Below are positions 45,240-52,453 of a stretch of 64,000 bases of DNA, one piece after another; position 1 is the stretch's first letter; every line of letters starts with the position of its first letter. The translations under genes and the position numbers were made by a program. The DNA comes from Longimicrobium sp. GTDB lineage: Bacteria; Gemmatimonadota; Gemmatimonadetes; Longimicrobiales; Longimicrobiaceae. The notes under the pieces are model-generated. The model was given only the letters and a program-made list of their open reading frames with translations, ran no database searches and was not told the origin of the DNA. The stretch covers positions 11,711 through 75,710 of the forward strand of contig NZ_DASVSF010000015.1 of assembly GCF_036388275.1 (NCBI RefSeq), read 5' to 3'.

Positions 45240-46880
45240 CTAGCCGATGTGCGGGGGAGAGGTGATCAGCGCCTCGGCCTGGTCCGCTGGGACGGGGCGG
45301 CTCCACAGGTATCCCTGGCCGTAGGTAGCTCCCATTTCCCGCAGCTGCTGCGCCTGGGCGACATCGTCGACCCCCTCGGCCGTCGTTTCCAGCCCCAGCG
45401 TGTTGGCCAGCGCGATGATGGCGCGCACGATGGACATGTGCTTGTTGCCGAGCGCCATCGCCACGATGAATGAGCGGTCGATCTTCAGGATGTCCAGCGG
45501 CAGCTGGTGCAGGTACGAGAGCGACGAGTAGCCCGTGCCGAAGTCGTCCACCTGCAGCTTCACGCCCAGCGCCTTGAGGTCGTGGAGCACCGAAATGGTG
45601 TCCTGCGCGTTCCCCATCACCACGCTCTCGGTCACCTCCAGCTTCAGCCCGGCGGCGTCTACCCCGCTGCGGTCCAGGACGGCGCGAACCTGGTCCACCA
45701 GCGAGGGCCGGAACTGCCGCACCGACAGGTTGATGCCCATGGCGATGGAGTGCGACGGGTACCGCGCCTGCCACTCGCGAAGCTGCCCCGCCGCCTGCTC
45801 CAGCACCCAGCCGCCGATGGGCAGGATCAGCCCCGTTTCCTCGGCCACGGGAATGAACTCGGCGGGGGGCACCAGGCCACGTTCGGGGTGCTGCCAGCGC
45901 ACCAGGGCCTCGAAGCCGTGCACCCGCCCGTCCGCCAACCCCACGATGGGCTGGTAGAACACGCGGAATTCGTCGCGCTCGATGGCGTGGCGCAGCTCGG
46001 CGTCCAGGCGCAGCGCCGAGATCGTTTCGGTGTGCATCTCCGGGCGAAACACCTGCACCCGTCCCGAGTGGCGCGCGCGCGACATGGCGGCTTCGGCGGC
46101 GCGCAGCATCCCCTCGGGGGTGGCCGTACCGGGCTCGCCCAGGGCCACGCCCACGTCGGAGCCGCAGAACACCTCGTGCCCGGCCACGCCGTAGCCCCCC
46201 GTCAGTGCCCGCGCGATCCGCTCGGCCACGCGCACCACCTCGTGCTCGCCGCTCACCCCGTTCAGCAGCACCAGGAAGTCGTCGCCGCGGGCCCGGGCCA
46301 CCACGTCGCCCGGGCGGATGCACGCATCCAGCCGCTGCGCGGTCATCGAAAGCACCGTGTCGCCCGTTTCGTGGCCCAGCGTTTCGTTGATGCGCTGGAA
46401 CCGGTTCAGGTCCACGTGGATGACGGCGATCTGGTGCACGGCGCGTCCCGGCCGTCCCGAGAGCGCGCGGGTGAGCTGGGCGACGAACGCTTCGCGGTTG
46501 GGCAGCCCCGTCTGCTCGTCGTACAGCTCGTCGAGCGCGTCGAGCGCGGGGTGGTCGCCGCGGTGGATGATGGCCTGGATCTGCCCGCCCTGCCCGGTGC
46601 GCATCTGCACGCAGGTGAGCGACGCGAGGTCGGGCTCGCCCGCCGCCGCGCGAACGCGGACGGTCCGCGCCACCACGTCTTCGCCACGCATCAGGTCGTC
46701 GGCAACGGCGGCCCACTCGGCCGGGTCCGCCAGCAGATCCCGCAGGTGCGCGGTGCCGTCCGCGGTCAGCCCGAAGCGCACCGTGGCGGCCGGGTTCACC
46801 TCGACGATGGCGCCGTCGGCATCCGCCAGGCAAACGGCGTCCGCGGTGTACTGAAAAAGGGTGCGGAAGCGGTGCGGCAT
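45240..46880 (-). CDS. PAS-GGDEF-EAL protein, likely c-di-GMP phosphodiesterase
   Basis: 546 residues from the ATG at 46880. Residues 5-50 look like a PAS domain (FRTLFQYTADAVCLADADGAIVEVN). The GGDEF domain (120-280) has RGDDF at 198-202 in place of GGDEF, so it is probably inactive as a cyclase. The EAL domain (290-540) keeps the needed residues: EAL at 324-326, EVTES at 415-419, DDFGTGYSSL at 445-454, KIDRSFI near 466 and AEGVD at 501-505. It should therefore break down c-di-GMP in response to the PAS signal. No membrane segment: cytosolic. Confidence 0.9.
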   Translation of the reverse strand: MPHRFRTLFQYTADAVCLADADGAIVEVNPAATVRFGLTADGTAHLRDLLADPAEWAAVADDLMRGEDVVARTVRVRAAAGEPDLASLTCVQMRTGQGGQIQAIIHRGDHPALDALDELYDEQTGLPNREAFVAQLTRALSGRPGRAVHQIAVIHVDLNRFQRINETLGHETGDTVLSMTAQRLDACIRPGDVVARARGDDFLVLLNGVSGEHEVVRVAERIARALTGGYGVAGHEVFCGSDVGVALGEPGTATPEGMLRAAEAAMSRARHSGRVQVFRPEMHTETISALRLDAELRHAIERDEFRVFYQPIVGLADGRVHGFEALVRWQHPERGLVPPAEFIPVAEETGLILPIGGWVLEQAAGQLREWQARYPSHSIAMGINLSVRQFRPSLVDQVRAVLDRSGVDAAGLKLEVTESVVMGNAQDTISVLHDLKALGVKLQVDDFGTGYSSLSYLHQLPLDILKIDRSFIVAMALGNKHMSIVRAIIALANTLGLETTAEGVDDVAQAQQLREMGATYGQGYLWSRPVPADQAEALITSPPHIG

Positions 46881-46995
46881 GGGAAGAATCAGCGGATGAA
46901 AAGGCGTGTGCCCGGCGCCAAGTGACACACATGCTAACGGGAGCAGCGGGGTTCGCCAAGGCGTGGTGCGGAGTTTCGGCCTGGCCCCCTCCCGG

Positions 46996-47043
46996 GCGAC
47001 TGAAGTCGCTGCAACAAACACACGAAGTCCACCTGCGTGGACT
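46996..47043 (-). repeat. Double-hairpin element, copy A6
   Basis: Stem 1 is GTCCAC (47027-47032) with GTGGAC (47037-47042), a compensatory change from GTCCGC/GCGGAC. Stem 2 is GCGACT (46996-47001) with AGTCGC (47004-47009). Confidence 0.8.
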
Positions 47044-47104
47044 GGCCTGCCTCCGTGTAGCCCGATCCATGTGGCGCGCCCAGGATCGATCTCTAGGTCG
47101 GATG

Positions 47105-47155
47105 AAGCCTCACGAAGTTTGTGAGGCTTTCCGCAGTCGTTGCGGCGGGTTCATC
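47105..47155 (-). repeat. Hairpin repeat F, copy 2
   Basis: Inverted copy of 9128-9179 with the same AAGCCTC/GAGGCTT stem (47105-47111 and 47123-47129) and the same CGCCGCAACGACTGCGG-type flank. Confidence 0.6.
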
Positions 47156-47202
47156 CGCGTCCCCGGGCGCTCACCAGAGCCGCGGAGTGCCCCGAGCAAG
47201 CC

Positions 47203-47250
47203 AGTCCGCGAAGGCGGACTTCGTGTAGTCGTTGCAGCGAATTCATTCGC
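47203..47250 (+). repeat. Double-hairpin element, copy A7
   Basis: Stem 1 GTCCGC/GCGGAC (47204-47209, 47214-47219); stem 2 GCGAAT/ATTCGC (47237-47242, 47245-47250). The gap 46881-47280 holds A6, F2 and A7 and no gene. Confidence 0.8.
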
Positions 47251-47280
47251 CCGAGGAGGCCTGGGGCCGCCAAGTCGCCG

Positions 47281-48405
47281 TTATTCCTCGCTGAATCTTT
47301 CGATCGCGAACGGCTCCATCTCCGCCCCCCACGGCTCCCCACACAAGAGCCCGCCCACCATCTCCCCCGTCAACGGAGCCAGGAGAATGCCGTTCCGGAA
47401 GTGGCCGGTCGCGTACACCAGGCCCGCGACCTCCGGATCCGGCCCGAGGATGGGGAACCCGTCCGGGGTGCCGGGGCGCAGGCCGGACCAGGTCTCGGCG
47501 AGCGGCGCATGCTCCAGCGCCGGGGCGATCTCCACCGCGCCGTCGATCAGCCGGCGCACGCCCCAGGGCGTCACCGCCTTGCGATACCCGGTGCTCTCCA
47601 CCGTCGCCCCCGCGATCACCCGCCCCGCGGCGCGCGGGACGAGATAGCAGCGCGGCGAGTCCACCACGTGGCGGAACATGGGGGGCACCGCCTCCAGCGC
47701 CAGCAGCTGCCCGTGAACCGGCTCCACCGGGACGGGGCGGGGAAGCCCCTCCATCATCCCCGCCCAGGCGCCACCCGCGAGAACGACGGCGCCCGCGTGG
47801 ATGCGCTCGCCGCCCGCCAGCTCCACCCCCGCGGCGCGATCGCCCTCCCGCAACAGGCGCACGGCCTGGGCGCCCAGCTGAAAGCGGGCGCCGGCCCGGG
47901 CCGAGGCGGCCCACAGCGCCGGACCCAGCGCGCGGTTGTCCACCTGGTGGTCGCCGGGAAAGCGAAGCGCCATCCGCACCGCGGGGGACAGGGCGGGCTC
48001 CGCCTCACGCGCCTCGTAGGCGGAGAGCCGCTCGACCGACAGACCCGCGGCGGACTGCCACCGCCAGCGCGCGCACAACTCGTCGTCATCCTCCTCCCGC
48101 AGCGCCACGAACAGCGTCCCCGCGTCCGCGTAGCTCACGTCCACGCCCGTCTCCTCGCGCAGGGCACTGGCGTAGGCCGGGTACATCTCGCGGGCACGCA
48201 CCAGCAGGTCCAAAAAGGGCCCCGGCCCGTTCGCCTCGGCAAGTGGCGAGAGCATGCCCGCGGCGGCCCACGAGGCCTCCATCCCCGGCGTGGCGCGCTC
48301 CACGACGACGACGGAAAGCCCGCCGCGAGCCGCGCGGCGGGCGATGGCGCACCCGATCACTCCCCCGCCGACGATCACCACGTCGGCGGTGCGCACGTCC
48401 CTCAC
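47281..48405 (-). CDS. thiO: Glycine oxidase ThiO
   Basis: 374 residues from the GTG at 48405. FAD-dependent amine oxidase (DAO fold) that makes iminoacetate from glycine for the thiazole ring of thiamine. FAD loop VVIVGGGVIGCAIARRAARGGLSVVVVE at the start; DNRALGPALWAASARAGARF near 165; WSGLRPGTPDGFPILGPDP near 300; YATGHFRNGILLAPLTGEMV near 332. No other thiamine gene is close. The start overlaps the M42 gene by 4 bases (GTGA); it is the last of a five-gene unit. Glycine/D-amino acid oxidation by a related enzyme cannot be excluded. Confidence 0.87.
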   Translation of the reverse strand: MRDVRTADVVIVGGGVIGCAIARRAARGGLSVVVVERATPGMEASWAAAGMLSPLAEANGPGPFLDLLVRAREMYPAYASALREETGVDVSYADAGTLFVALREEDDDELCARWRWQSAAGLSVERLSAYEAREAEPALSPAVRMALRFPGDHQVDNRALGPALWAASARAGARFQLGAQAVRLLREGDRAAGVELAGGERIHAGAVVLAGGAWAGMMEGLPRPVPVEPVHGQLLALEAVPPMFRHVVDSPRCYLVPRAAGRVIAGATVESTGYRKAVTPWGVRRLIDGAVEIAPALEHAPLAETWSGLRPGTPDGFPILGPDPEVAGLVYATGHFRNGILLAPLTGEMVGGLLCGEPWGAEMEPFAIERFSEE

Positions 48406-49559
48406 TCCGGCGCGGCCTCCGTCAAAAAGGCCTCGAGCAGGCGGACGGCGTGCTCCACGTCGCGTGGGTCCACGGCCTCGAACGGCGAGTGCGAGTAGCG
48501 GATGGGCGGCGCCACCAGCAGCGTCTCCATCCCCTGCCGCACCAGGTGCGCGCCGTCGGACGAGTAGTGGTAGAGCACCACGTCCTGCACGGGGATGCCG
48601 TGCGATTCCGCCACCGCGTGCATCCGGGCGATCAGCCGGCGCGAGTAGTGGACGGACGAGTCGCGGTGCACCAGCGCCGGTCCCCCGCCCAGGCGAACGG
48701 GAACGTGCTCGTCCTGCACCGTGGGGATGTCGCCGGCCAGCCCGTTGTCGATGATGAAGCCGATGTCGAACGCCCGCCCGTCGCGCGCCACGCTGCTGGC
48801 CCCGATCATCCCGATCTCTTCCTGCACGGTCAGCGCGAACGTCACGTCGAAGCGGGGCGCCCGTTCCGCCAGCCGGCGCGAAAGCTCCACCAGCACGGCC
48901 ACTCCCAGCCGGTCGTCCATCGCCTTGCCCACCAGCAGCCGGCCCACCTTCTGGATCCCGGGGTCCCACACCATCCGCGTGCCGACGTGAATGCCGGCCT
49001 CGGCCACCTCGGCGGCGGTCATCCCCACGTCCACGAACAGGTCGTCCCACCCCATTGCGGTGCGTTCGCGCTGCTCGGGCGTCATCGCGTGGCCCGTGGT
49101 CGTCGCCAGGATGCCGGTGACGGGGCCGTGGTCCGCCAGCAGCTGGAAGCGCTGGCCGATGAAGTACGGAAAGGAGAAGGTGTCGCGCTCGCCCGGAAGC
49201 ACGCGAAGGAAGCCGTCGGCCGTCACCGAGCGGACGATCAGCGACAGCTCGTCGGCGTGGGCGGCCAGCAGCACGCGCGGGCCGGGGCCGGGAATGCGCA
49301 GGAGCAGGTTGCCCACGGGGGTGGCCGTCACCTCGCCGCGGCCCTCCCACTCGCGGCGCACCCACGCCGTCACCGCCTCTTCCTGGCCGGTGGGCCCGGG
49401 CAGCGAGCAGAGGTCGCGCAGCAGCGCCTCCATCCGCTCCGCGCCCCCGGCTGGGTCCACCACCGGTGCCCCGGACGGACCGGCCCCAGCGGCGGCGGGC
49501 CGGGCATAGCCCCGGTTGTCGCTCGTTCGTTCCTCGTCGCGGGCCCTGAACTCGCTCAT
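48402..49559 (-). CDS. M42-family metallo-aminopeptidase
   Basis: 385 residues. After a 40-residue disordered N-terminus comes the dizinc aminopeptidase domain: AAHADE with His101, KAMDDRLG with Asp215, VQEEIG with Glu247-Glu248 (general base and ligand), IIDNG with Asp271 and SHSPFE with His357. Insert domain 120-190. Cytosolic TET-type peptidases of this family clear short peptides; some are called glucanases in error. Starts with ATGA overlap to the gamma-carbonic-anhydrase-like gene. Confidence 0.9.
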   Translation of the reverse strand: MSEFRARDEERTSDNRGYARPAAAGAGPSGAPVVDPAGGAERMEALLRDLCSLPGPTGQEEAVTAWVRREWEGRGEVTATPVGNLLLRIPGPGPRVLLAAHADELSLIVRSVTADGFLRVLPGERDTFSFPYFIGQRFQLLADHGPVTGILATTTGHAMTPEQRERTAMGWDDLFVDVGMTAAEVAEAGIHVGTRMVWDPGIQKVGRLLVGKAMDDRLGVAVLVELSRRLAERAPRFDVTFALTVQEEIGMIGASSVARDGRAFDIGFIIDNGLAGDIPTVQDEHVPVRLGGGPALVHRDSSVHYSRRLIARMHAVAESHGIPVQDVVLYHYSSDGAHLVRQGMETLLVAPPIRYSHSPFEAVDPRDVEHAVRLLEAFLTEAAPE

Positions 49560-50119
49560 CCGCTCTCTCCCGTCTCCCCGGCCTGGTGCACCCGCCCCAC
49601 GCCCGCGGCCAGGTAGCCGCGCGACAGCTCCACGTAGTGCGCGGCGCTGCTGCTCACCCACCGCAGCGACGCCCCCTCCAGCTCCTTCTTCACCACCGCC
49701 GGCGAGCCCGCCGCCATGGTGCGCGGGGGGATGGTGCCGCCCGCGGAAACCACGGCGCCCGCCGCGATCAGCGCCTCGTCGCCCACCGTGGCTCGCTGAA
49801 GCACCACGGCGTTCATCCCGATCAGCGCGCCGCGGCCTACCGTGCAGCTTTCCAGGACGGCCCCGTGGCCGATGGTGACGTCGTCGCCGATCAGCGTGGG
49901 GCCCTGCCGGCTGACGTGGAGGACCACGTTGTCCTGGACGCTGGTGCGCGCGCCCACGCGGATCTCGAACTCCGGCTCGTCGCCGCGGATCACCGCGCCG
50001 AACCACACGCTGGCCTCTTCGCCAATGGTGACGTTGCCGATCACCGTGGCGTTGGGGGCCACGAAGGCGGTCGGGTGGATGCGCGGAAAGATCCCGGCGA
50101 AGGGAAGGATGATGGCCAT
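49556..50119 (-). CDS. Gamma-carbonic-anhydrase-like left-handed beta-helix protein
   Basis: 187 residues from the ATG at 50119. Hexapeptide repeats run from about 15 to 130 (IHPTAFVAPNATVIGNVTIGEEASVWFGAVIRGD), followed by a C-terminal helix. In zinc enzymes of this family three His bind the metal; here His68 (VVLH) and His85 (IGHG) are kept but the third is Glu90 (AVLESC where AVLHGC is usual). Catalysis as a carbonic anhydrase is therefore doubtful. The ATG overlaps the stop of the dehydratase gene by one base (TGATG). Confidence 0.85.
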   Translation of the reverse strand: MAIILPFAGIFPRIHPTAFVAPNATVIGNVTIGEEASVWFGAVIRGDEPEFEIRVGARTSVQDNVVLHVSRQGPTLIGDDVTIGHGAVLESCTVGRGALIGMNAVVLQRATVGDEALIAAGAVVSAGGTIPPRTMAAGSPAVVKKELEGASLRWVSSSAAHYVELSRGYLAAGVGRVHQAGETGESG

Positions 50120-51150
50120 CAGGAGTCGTCGGAAAGGATCTCGGCCAGGCGCCGCGCGTCGAGGTTGCCGCCCGTGAGCACCAGGGCCACGGGGCCCTCC
50201 AGCCCGGGGACGGCGCCCTCCATCAGCGCGGCGGCGGCCACCGCGGCGCTTCCCTCGGCCACCAGCCCTTCTTCCACGTACAGGGCGCGGACGGCGCGGC
50301 GCACCGACGCCTCGGAGACGAGCACCAGGTCGTCGACCACCTCGCGCGCCAGGGCCAGGCTGCGCTCGTCCACGTCGCCCGAAAGCCCCTCGCAGAGAGT
50401 CGGCCCGTACGCGGGGGAGGCGAGTGACCCGGCGGCGAGCGAGGCGTGCATTCCCGTGGTCTCGTCCGTCTGCACGCCGACCACGCGGATTCCGCCGACG
50501 GCACGGGCGAAGACCCCCACGCCGCCGATCATCCCGCCGCCGCCGACCGGGACGATGATCGTCTTCACCCCGGGGAGGTCTTCGACGATCTCCAGCCCCA
50601 CGGTGCCCTGTCCCGCCACCACGGCGGGGTCGCTGAACGCGTGCACGTACCAGGCGCCGGTGGCGGCCGCGTGCTCCTCGGCCGCGGCGGCCGTCTCGTC
50701 CCAGCCGCCCTCCACCTCGCGCAGGTCGGCGCCGAAGCGGGCGATGCGCCGCTTCTTGGTCTCGGGCGCGGCGGCGGGGACGAAGACGACGGGGCGGATG
50801 CCGATGAGCGACGCGGCCAGCGCCACGCCCTGCCCGTGATTGCCGGCCGAGGCGGTGACCAGCCCGCGCGCGCGCCGCGCGGGCGGGAGCGAGGCGATGG
50901 CGTTGTACGCGCCGCGCAGCTTGAATGATCCCGTCCGCTGCAGGTTCTCGAGCTTCAGGTGAACGTCCGTCCGCGCGATTCCGGACAGCCACGCCGAGCG
51001 CTCCAGCGGCGTGCGGCGCACGAACCCGCGAATCCGCCCCGCCGCAGCGAAAACGTCTGCGGCGGAGGGGAACGGGAACACGGCCCCGGAATCCGGCGCG
51101 TTGCCGTCGGCGGGGGAATGGAACGTGCGCGGGCGCGCGGCCCCGCTCAC
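50119..51150 (-). CDS. PLP-dependent threonine/serine dehydratase-like enzyme
   Basis: 343 residues from the GTG at 51150. Fold type II PLP enzyme: LENLQRTGSFKLRGAYN with Lys77, SAGNHGQG at 101-108, VVFVPAAAPETKKRRIARFGADL near 120 and the phosphate loop VPVGGGGMIGG near 193. There is no ACT domain, so it is the catabolic or TdcB-like form (threonine to 2-oxobutyrate, serine to pyruvate); serine racemase is an alternative with the same motifs. The start overlaps the BsuPI gene stop (GTGA). Confidence 0.87.
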   Translation of the reverse strand: MSGAARPRTFHSPADGNAPDSGAVFPFPSAADVFAAAGRIRGFVRRTPLERSAWLSGIARTDVHLKLENLQRTGSFKLRGAYNAIASLPPARRARGLVTASAGNHGQGVALAASLIGIRPVVFVPAAAPETKKRRIARFGADLREVEGGWDETAAAAEEHAAATGAWYVHAFSDPAVVAGQGTVGLEIVEDLPGVKTIIVPVGGGGMIGGVGVFARAVGGIRVVGVQTDETTGMHASLAAGSLASPAYGPTLCEGLSGDVDERSLALAREVVDDLVLVSEASVRRAVRALYVEEGLVAEGSAAVAAAALMEGAVPGLEGPVALVLTGGNLDARRLAEILSDDS

Positions 51151-51590
51151 GGCAGCCGGAACTCGGCCGTGCGCTCCACCCGGTGGCTGGTGGAGGTCAG
51201 CGTGGCCACGGCGGTCAGCGGGCCGCTGGTGCCGCGGGGCGGCGTCCAGCTTTCCGAAAACGTGCGCGTCTCGCCCGCGGCCAGGGTCTCGGAGCGCAGC
51301 GCCTGCAGGAAGGTGCGGTCGGCGGACCACGTCCACAGGGTCGTGCCCCCGCCGCGCACGGCGAATTCGTACGATTGCCCGGAGCTGAACGACAGCGTCA
51401 CCGGCGTGGTGCCCGCGTTGGTCACCTGCAGGGTCAGCCGCACGCTGTCCGCCCCGGGCTGCACGCTCAGCGAGGCGATCAGGGGCGACGCGGCATCCCC
51501 GGCGCCGGGGAGCGGCCCGGGAACCTCGGCGGACGGCGGGGTGCAGGCGGCCAGCGCCAGGGCAAGGGCGATCAGCAGGACGGCGGGCAT
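51147..51590 (-). CDS. BsuPI-domain lipoprotein
   Basis: 147 residues from the ATG at 51590. Signal MPAVLLIALALALAAC with Cys16. The remainder is a BsuPI (intracellular proteinase inhibitor) immunoglobulin-like domain: VRLTLQVTNAGTTPVTLSFSSGQSYEFAV, then TLWTWSADRTFLQAL and LAAGETRTFSESW. In Bacillus such a domain inhibits a serine protease; in exported lipoproteins its role is not known. First gene of the five-gene unit that diverges from the atp operon. Confidence 0.82.
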   Translation of the reverse strand: MPAVLLIALALALAACTPPSAEVPGPLPGAGDAASPLIASLSVQPGADSVRLTLQVTNAGTTPVTLSFSSGQSYEFAVRGGGTTLWTWSADRTFLQALRSETLAAGETRTFSESWTPPRGTSGPLTAVATLTSTSHRVERTAEFRLP

Positions 51591-51730
51591 CGGGGGTCGG
51601 GTACGGGACCGTGAAGGCGCGGACGGTGCGCCGGGCCGCGGGAGAACGTGCCCGGCGGCGTGCTTCCGACGGCAAAATAGACGCCACCGGACAGGGGCGT
51701 CAAGCAAGCGTTTCGAGGCGCCGGACCGCC

Positions 51731-51751
51731 CTTGGGAAAAATTTCACAAGC
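51731..51751. promoter_or_regulatory. Rex-type operator, site 1
   Basis: TTGGGAAAAATTTCACAA (51732-51749), an imperfect dyad close to the Rex consensus TTGTGAAnnnnTTCACAA. Repeated 34 bases further on. Confidence 0.65.
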
Positions 51752-51764
51752 CCGGCCATTCGTG

Positions 51765-51785
51765 CTTGCGAAAAATTTCACAAGC
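51765..51785. promoter_or_regulatory. Rex-type operator, site 2
   Basis: TTGCGAAAAATTTCACAA (51766-51783). It overlaps the -35 box and spacer of the atp promoter, so a bound repressor would block RNA polymerase. Confidence 0.7.
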
Positions 51786-51794
51786 TCCTATATT
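51766..51794 (+). promoter_or_regulatory. Promoter of the atp operon
   Basis: TTGCGA (51766-51771), 17-base spacer, TATATT (51789-51794). Transcription would start near 51801, leaving a leader of about 36 bases before atpZ. Confidence 0.7.
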
Positions 51795-51836
51795 GGGCCC
51801 CGACGACACCCCCCGGGAGCAGCCGAAAGGGCCTGG

Positions 51837-52085
51837 ATGCCAGCGAATCCGCGGGATGGGAAGGGTCCGGGGGCGGGCGACCTGGCGGGGGTGGGGCTGG
51901 GGTTCGCCGCGTCGGTCGCGCTCTTCCTGTTCCTGGGGATGTGGGCCGACCGCAGGCTGGACACCTCGCCCTGGCTGCTGATCCTGGGTGCGTTCATCGG
52001 CGGCGCGGCGGGCTTCTGGTCCATGTACCGGAGGCTGGTGGTGGCGCCGAAGCAGAATGACCGGGAAACGATGGATCGAAAGTGA
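51837..52085 (+). CDS. atpZ: AtpZ/AtpI-family ATP synthase accessory protein
   Basis: 82 residues from the ATG at 51837, with two transmembrane helices (about 18-37 and 44-64): AGVGLGFAASVALFLFLGMWADRRLDTSPWLLILGAFIGGAAGF. This is the two-helix AtpZ-type protein that precedes atpI/atpB in many operons and assists c-ring assembly or metal supply. The stop overlaps the GTG of the next gene. Confidence 0.85.
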   Translation: MPANPRDGKGPGAGDLAGVGLGFAASVALFLFLGMWADRRLDTSPWLLILGAFIGGAAGFWSMYRRLVVAPKQNDRETMDRK

Positions 52086-52453
52086 CCAGGCTGGGACTTC
52101 GCTACTCCGCCATCGCCTTCGCGCTCGCCGCCCTCGTGGCGGTGGCCGGCGTGCTGATGGCCCCGGCGTACCGCGACGGGGTGCTGGCCGGTGCCGGCAT
52201 GGCGCTGCTGGTGCAGGTGGCGGTGTTCTGGGCCTTTTTCGTCTGGCTGTACCCGGGCCGTGCGTGGCACGGCTACGGGCTTGGGCTGCTGGTGCGGCTG
52301 GCGATGTTCGCCCTCGCGGCGTTCGTGATCGTCCCGGCCGCCGGGCTGCCGCTCGCGGCGACGCTGTTCTCGCTCGTTGGCGTATTCTGGCTGACGACGA
52401 TCATGGAGCCGCTGTTCCTGAAGACTCGCACGTCGAACCCGACGCAAGGATGA
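52082..52453 (+). CDS. AtpI-like four-helix membrane protein
   Basis: 123 residues from GTG 52082, four transmembrane helices (about 8-28, 33-55, 66-86, 90-110). Position between atpZ and atpB and the overlapping starts identify it as the operon's AtpI-like protein, the c-ring assembly helper; sequence similarity to AtpI is weak. The stop overlaps the ATG of atpB. Confidence 0.75.
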   Translation: MTRLGLRYSAIAFALAALVAVAGVLMAPAYRDGVLAGAGMALLVQVAVFWAFFVWLYPGRAWHGYGLGLLVRLAMFALAAFVIVPAAGLPLAATLFSLVGVFWLTTIMEPLFLKTRTSNPTQG

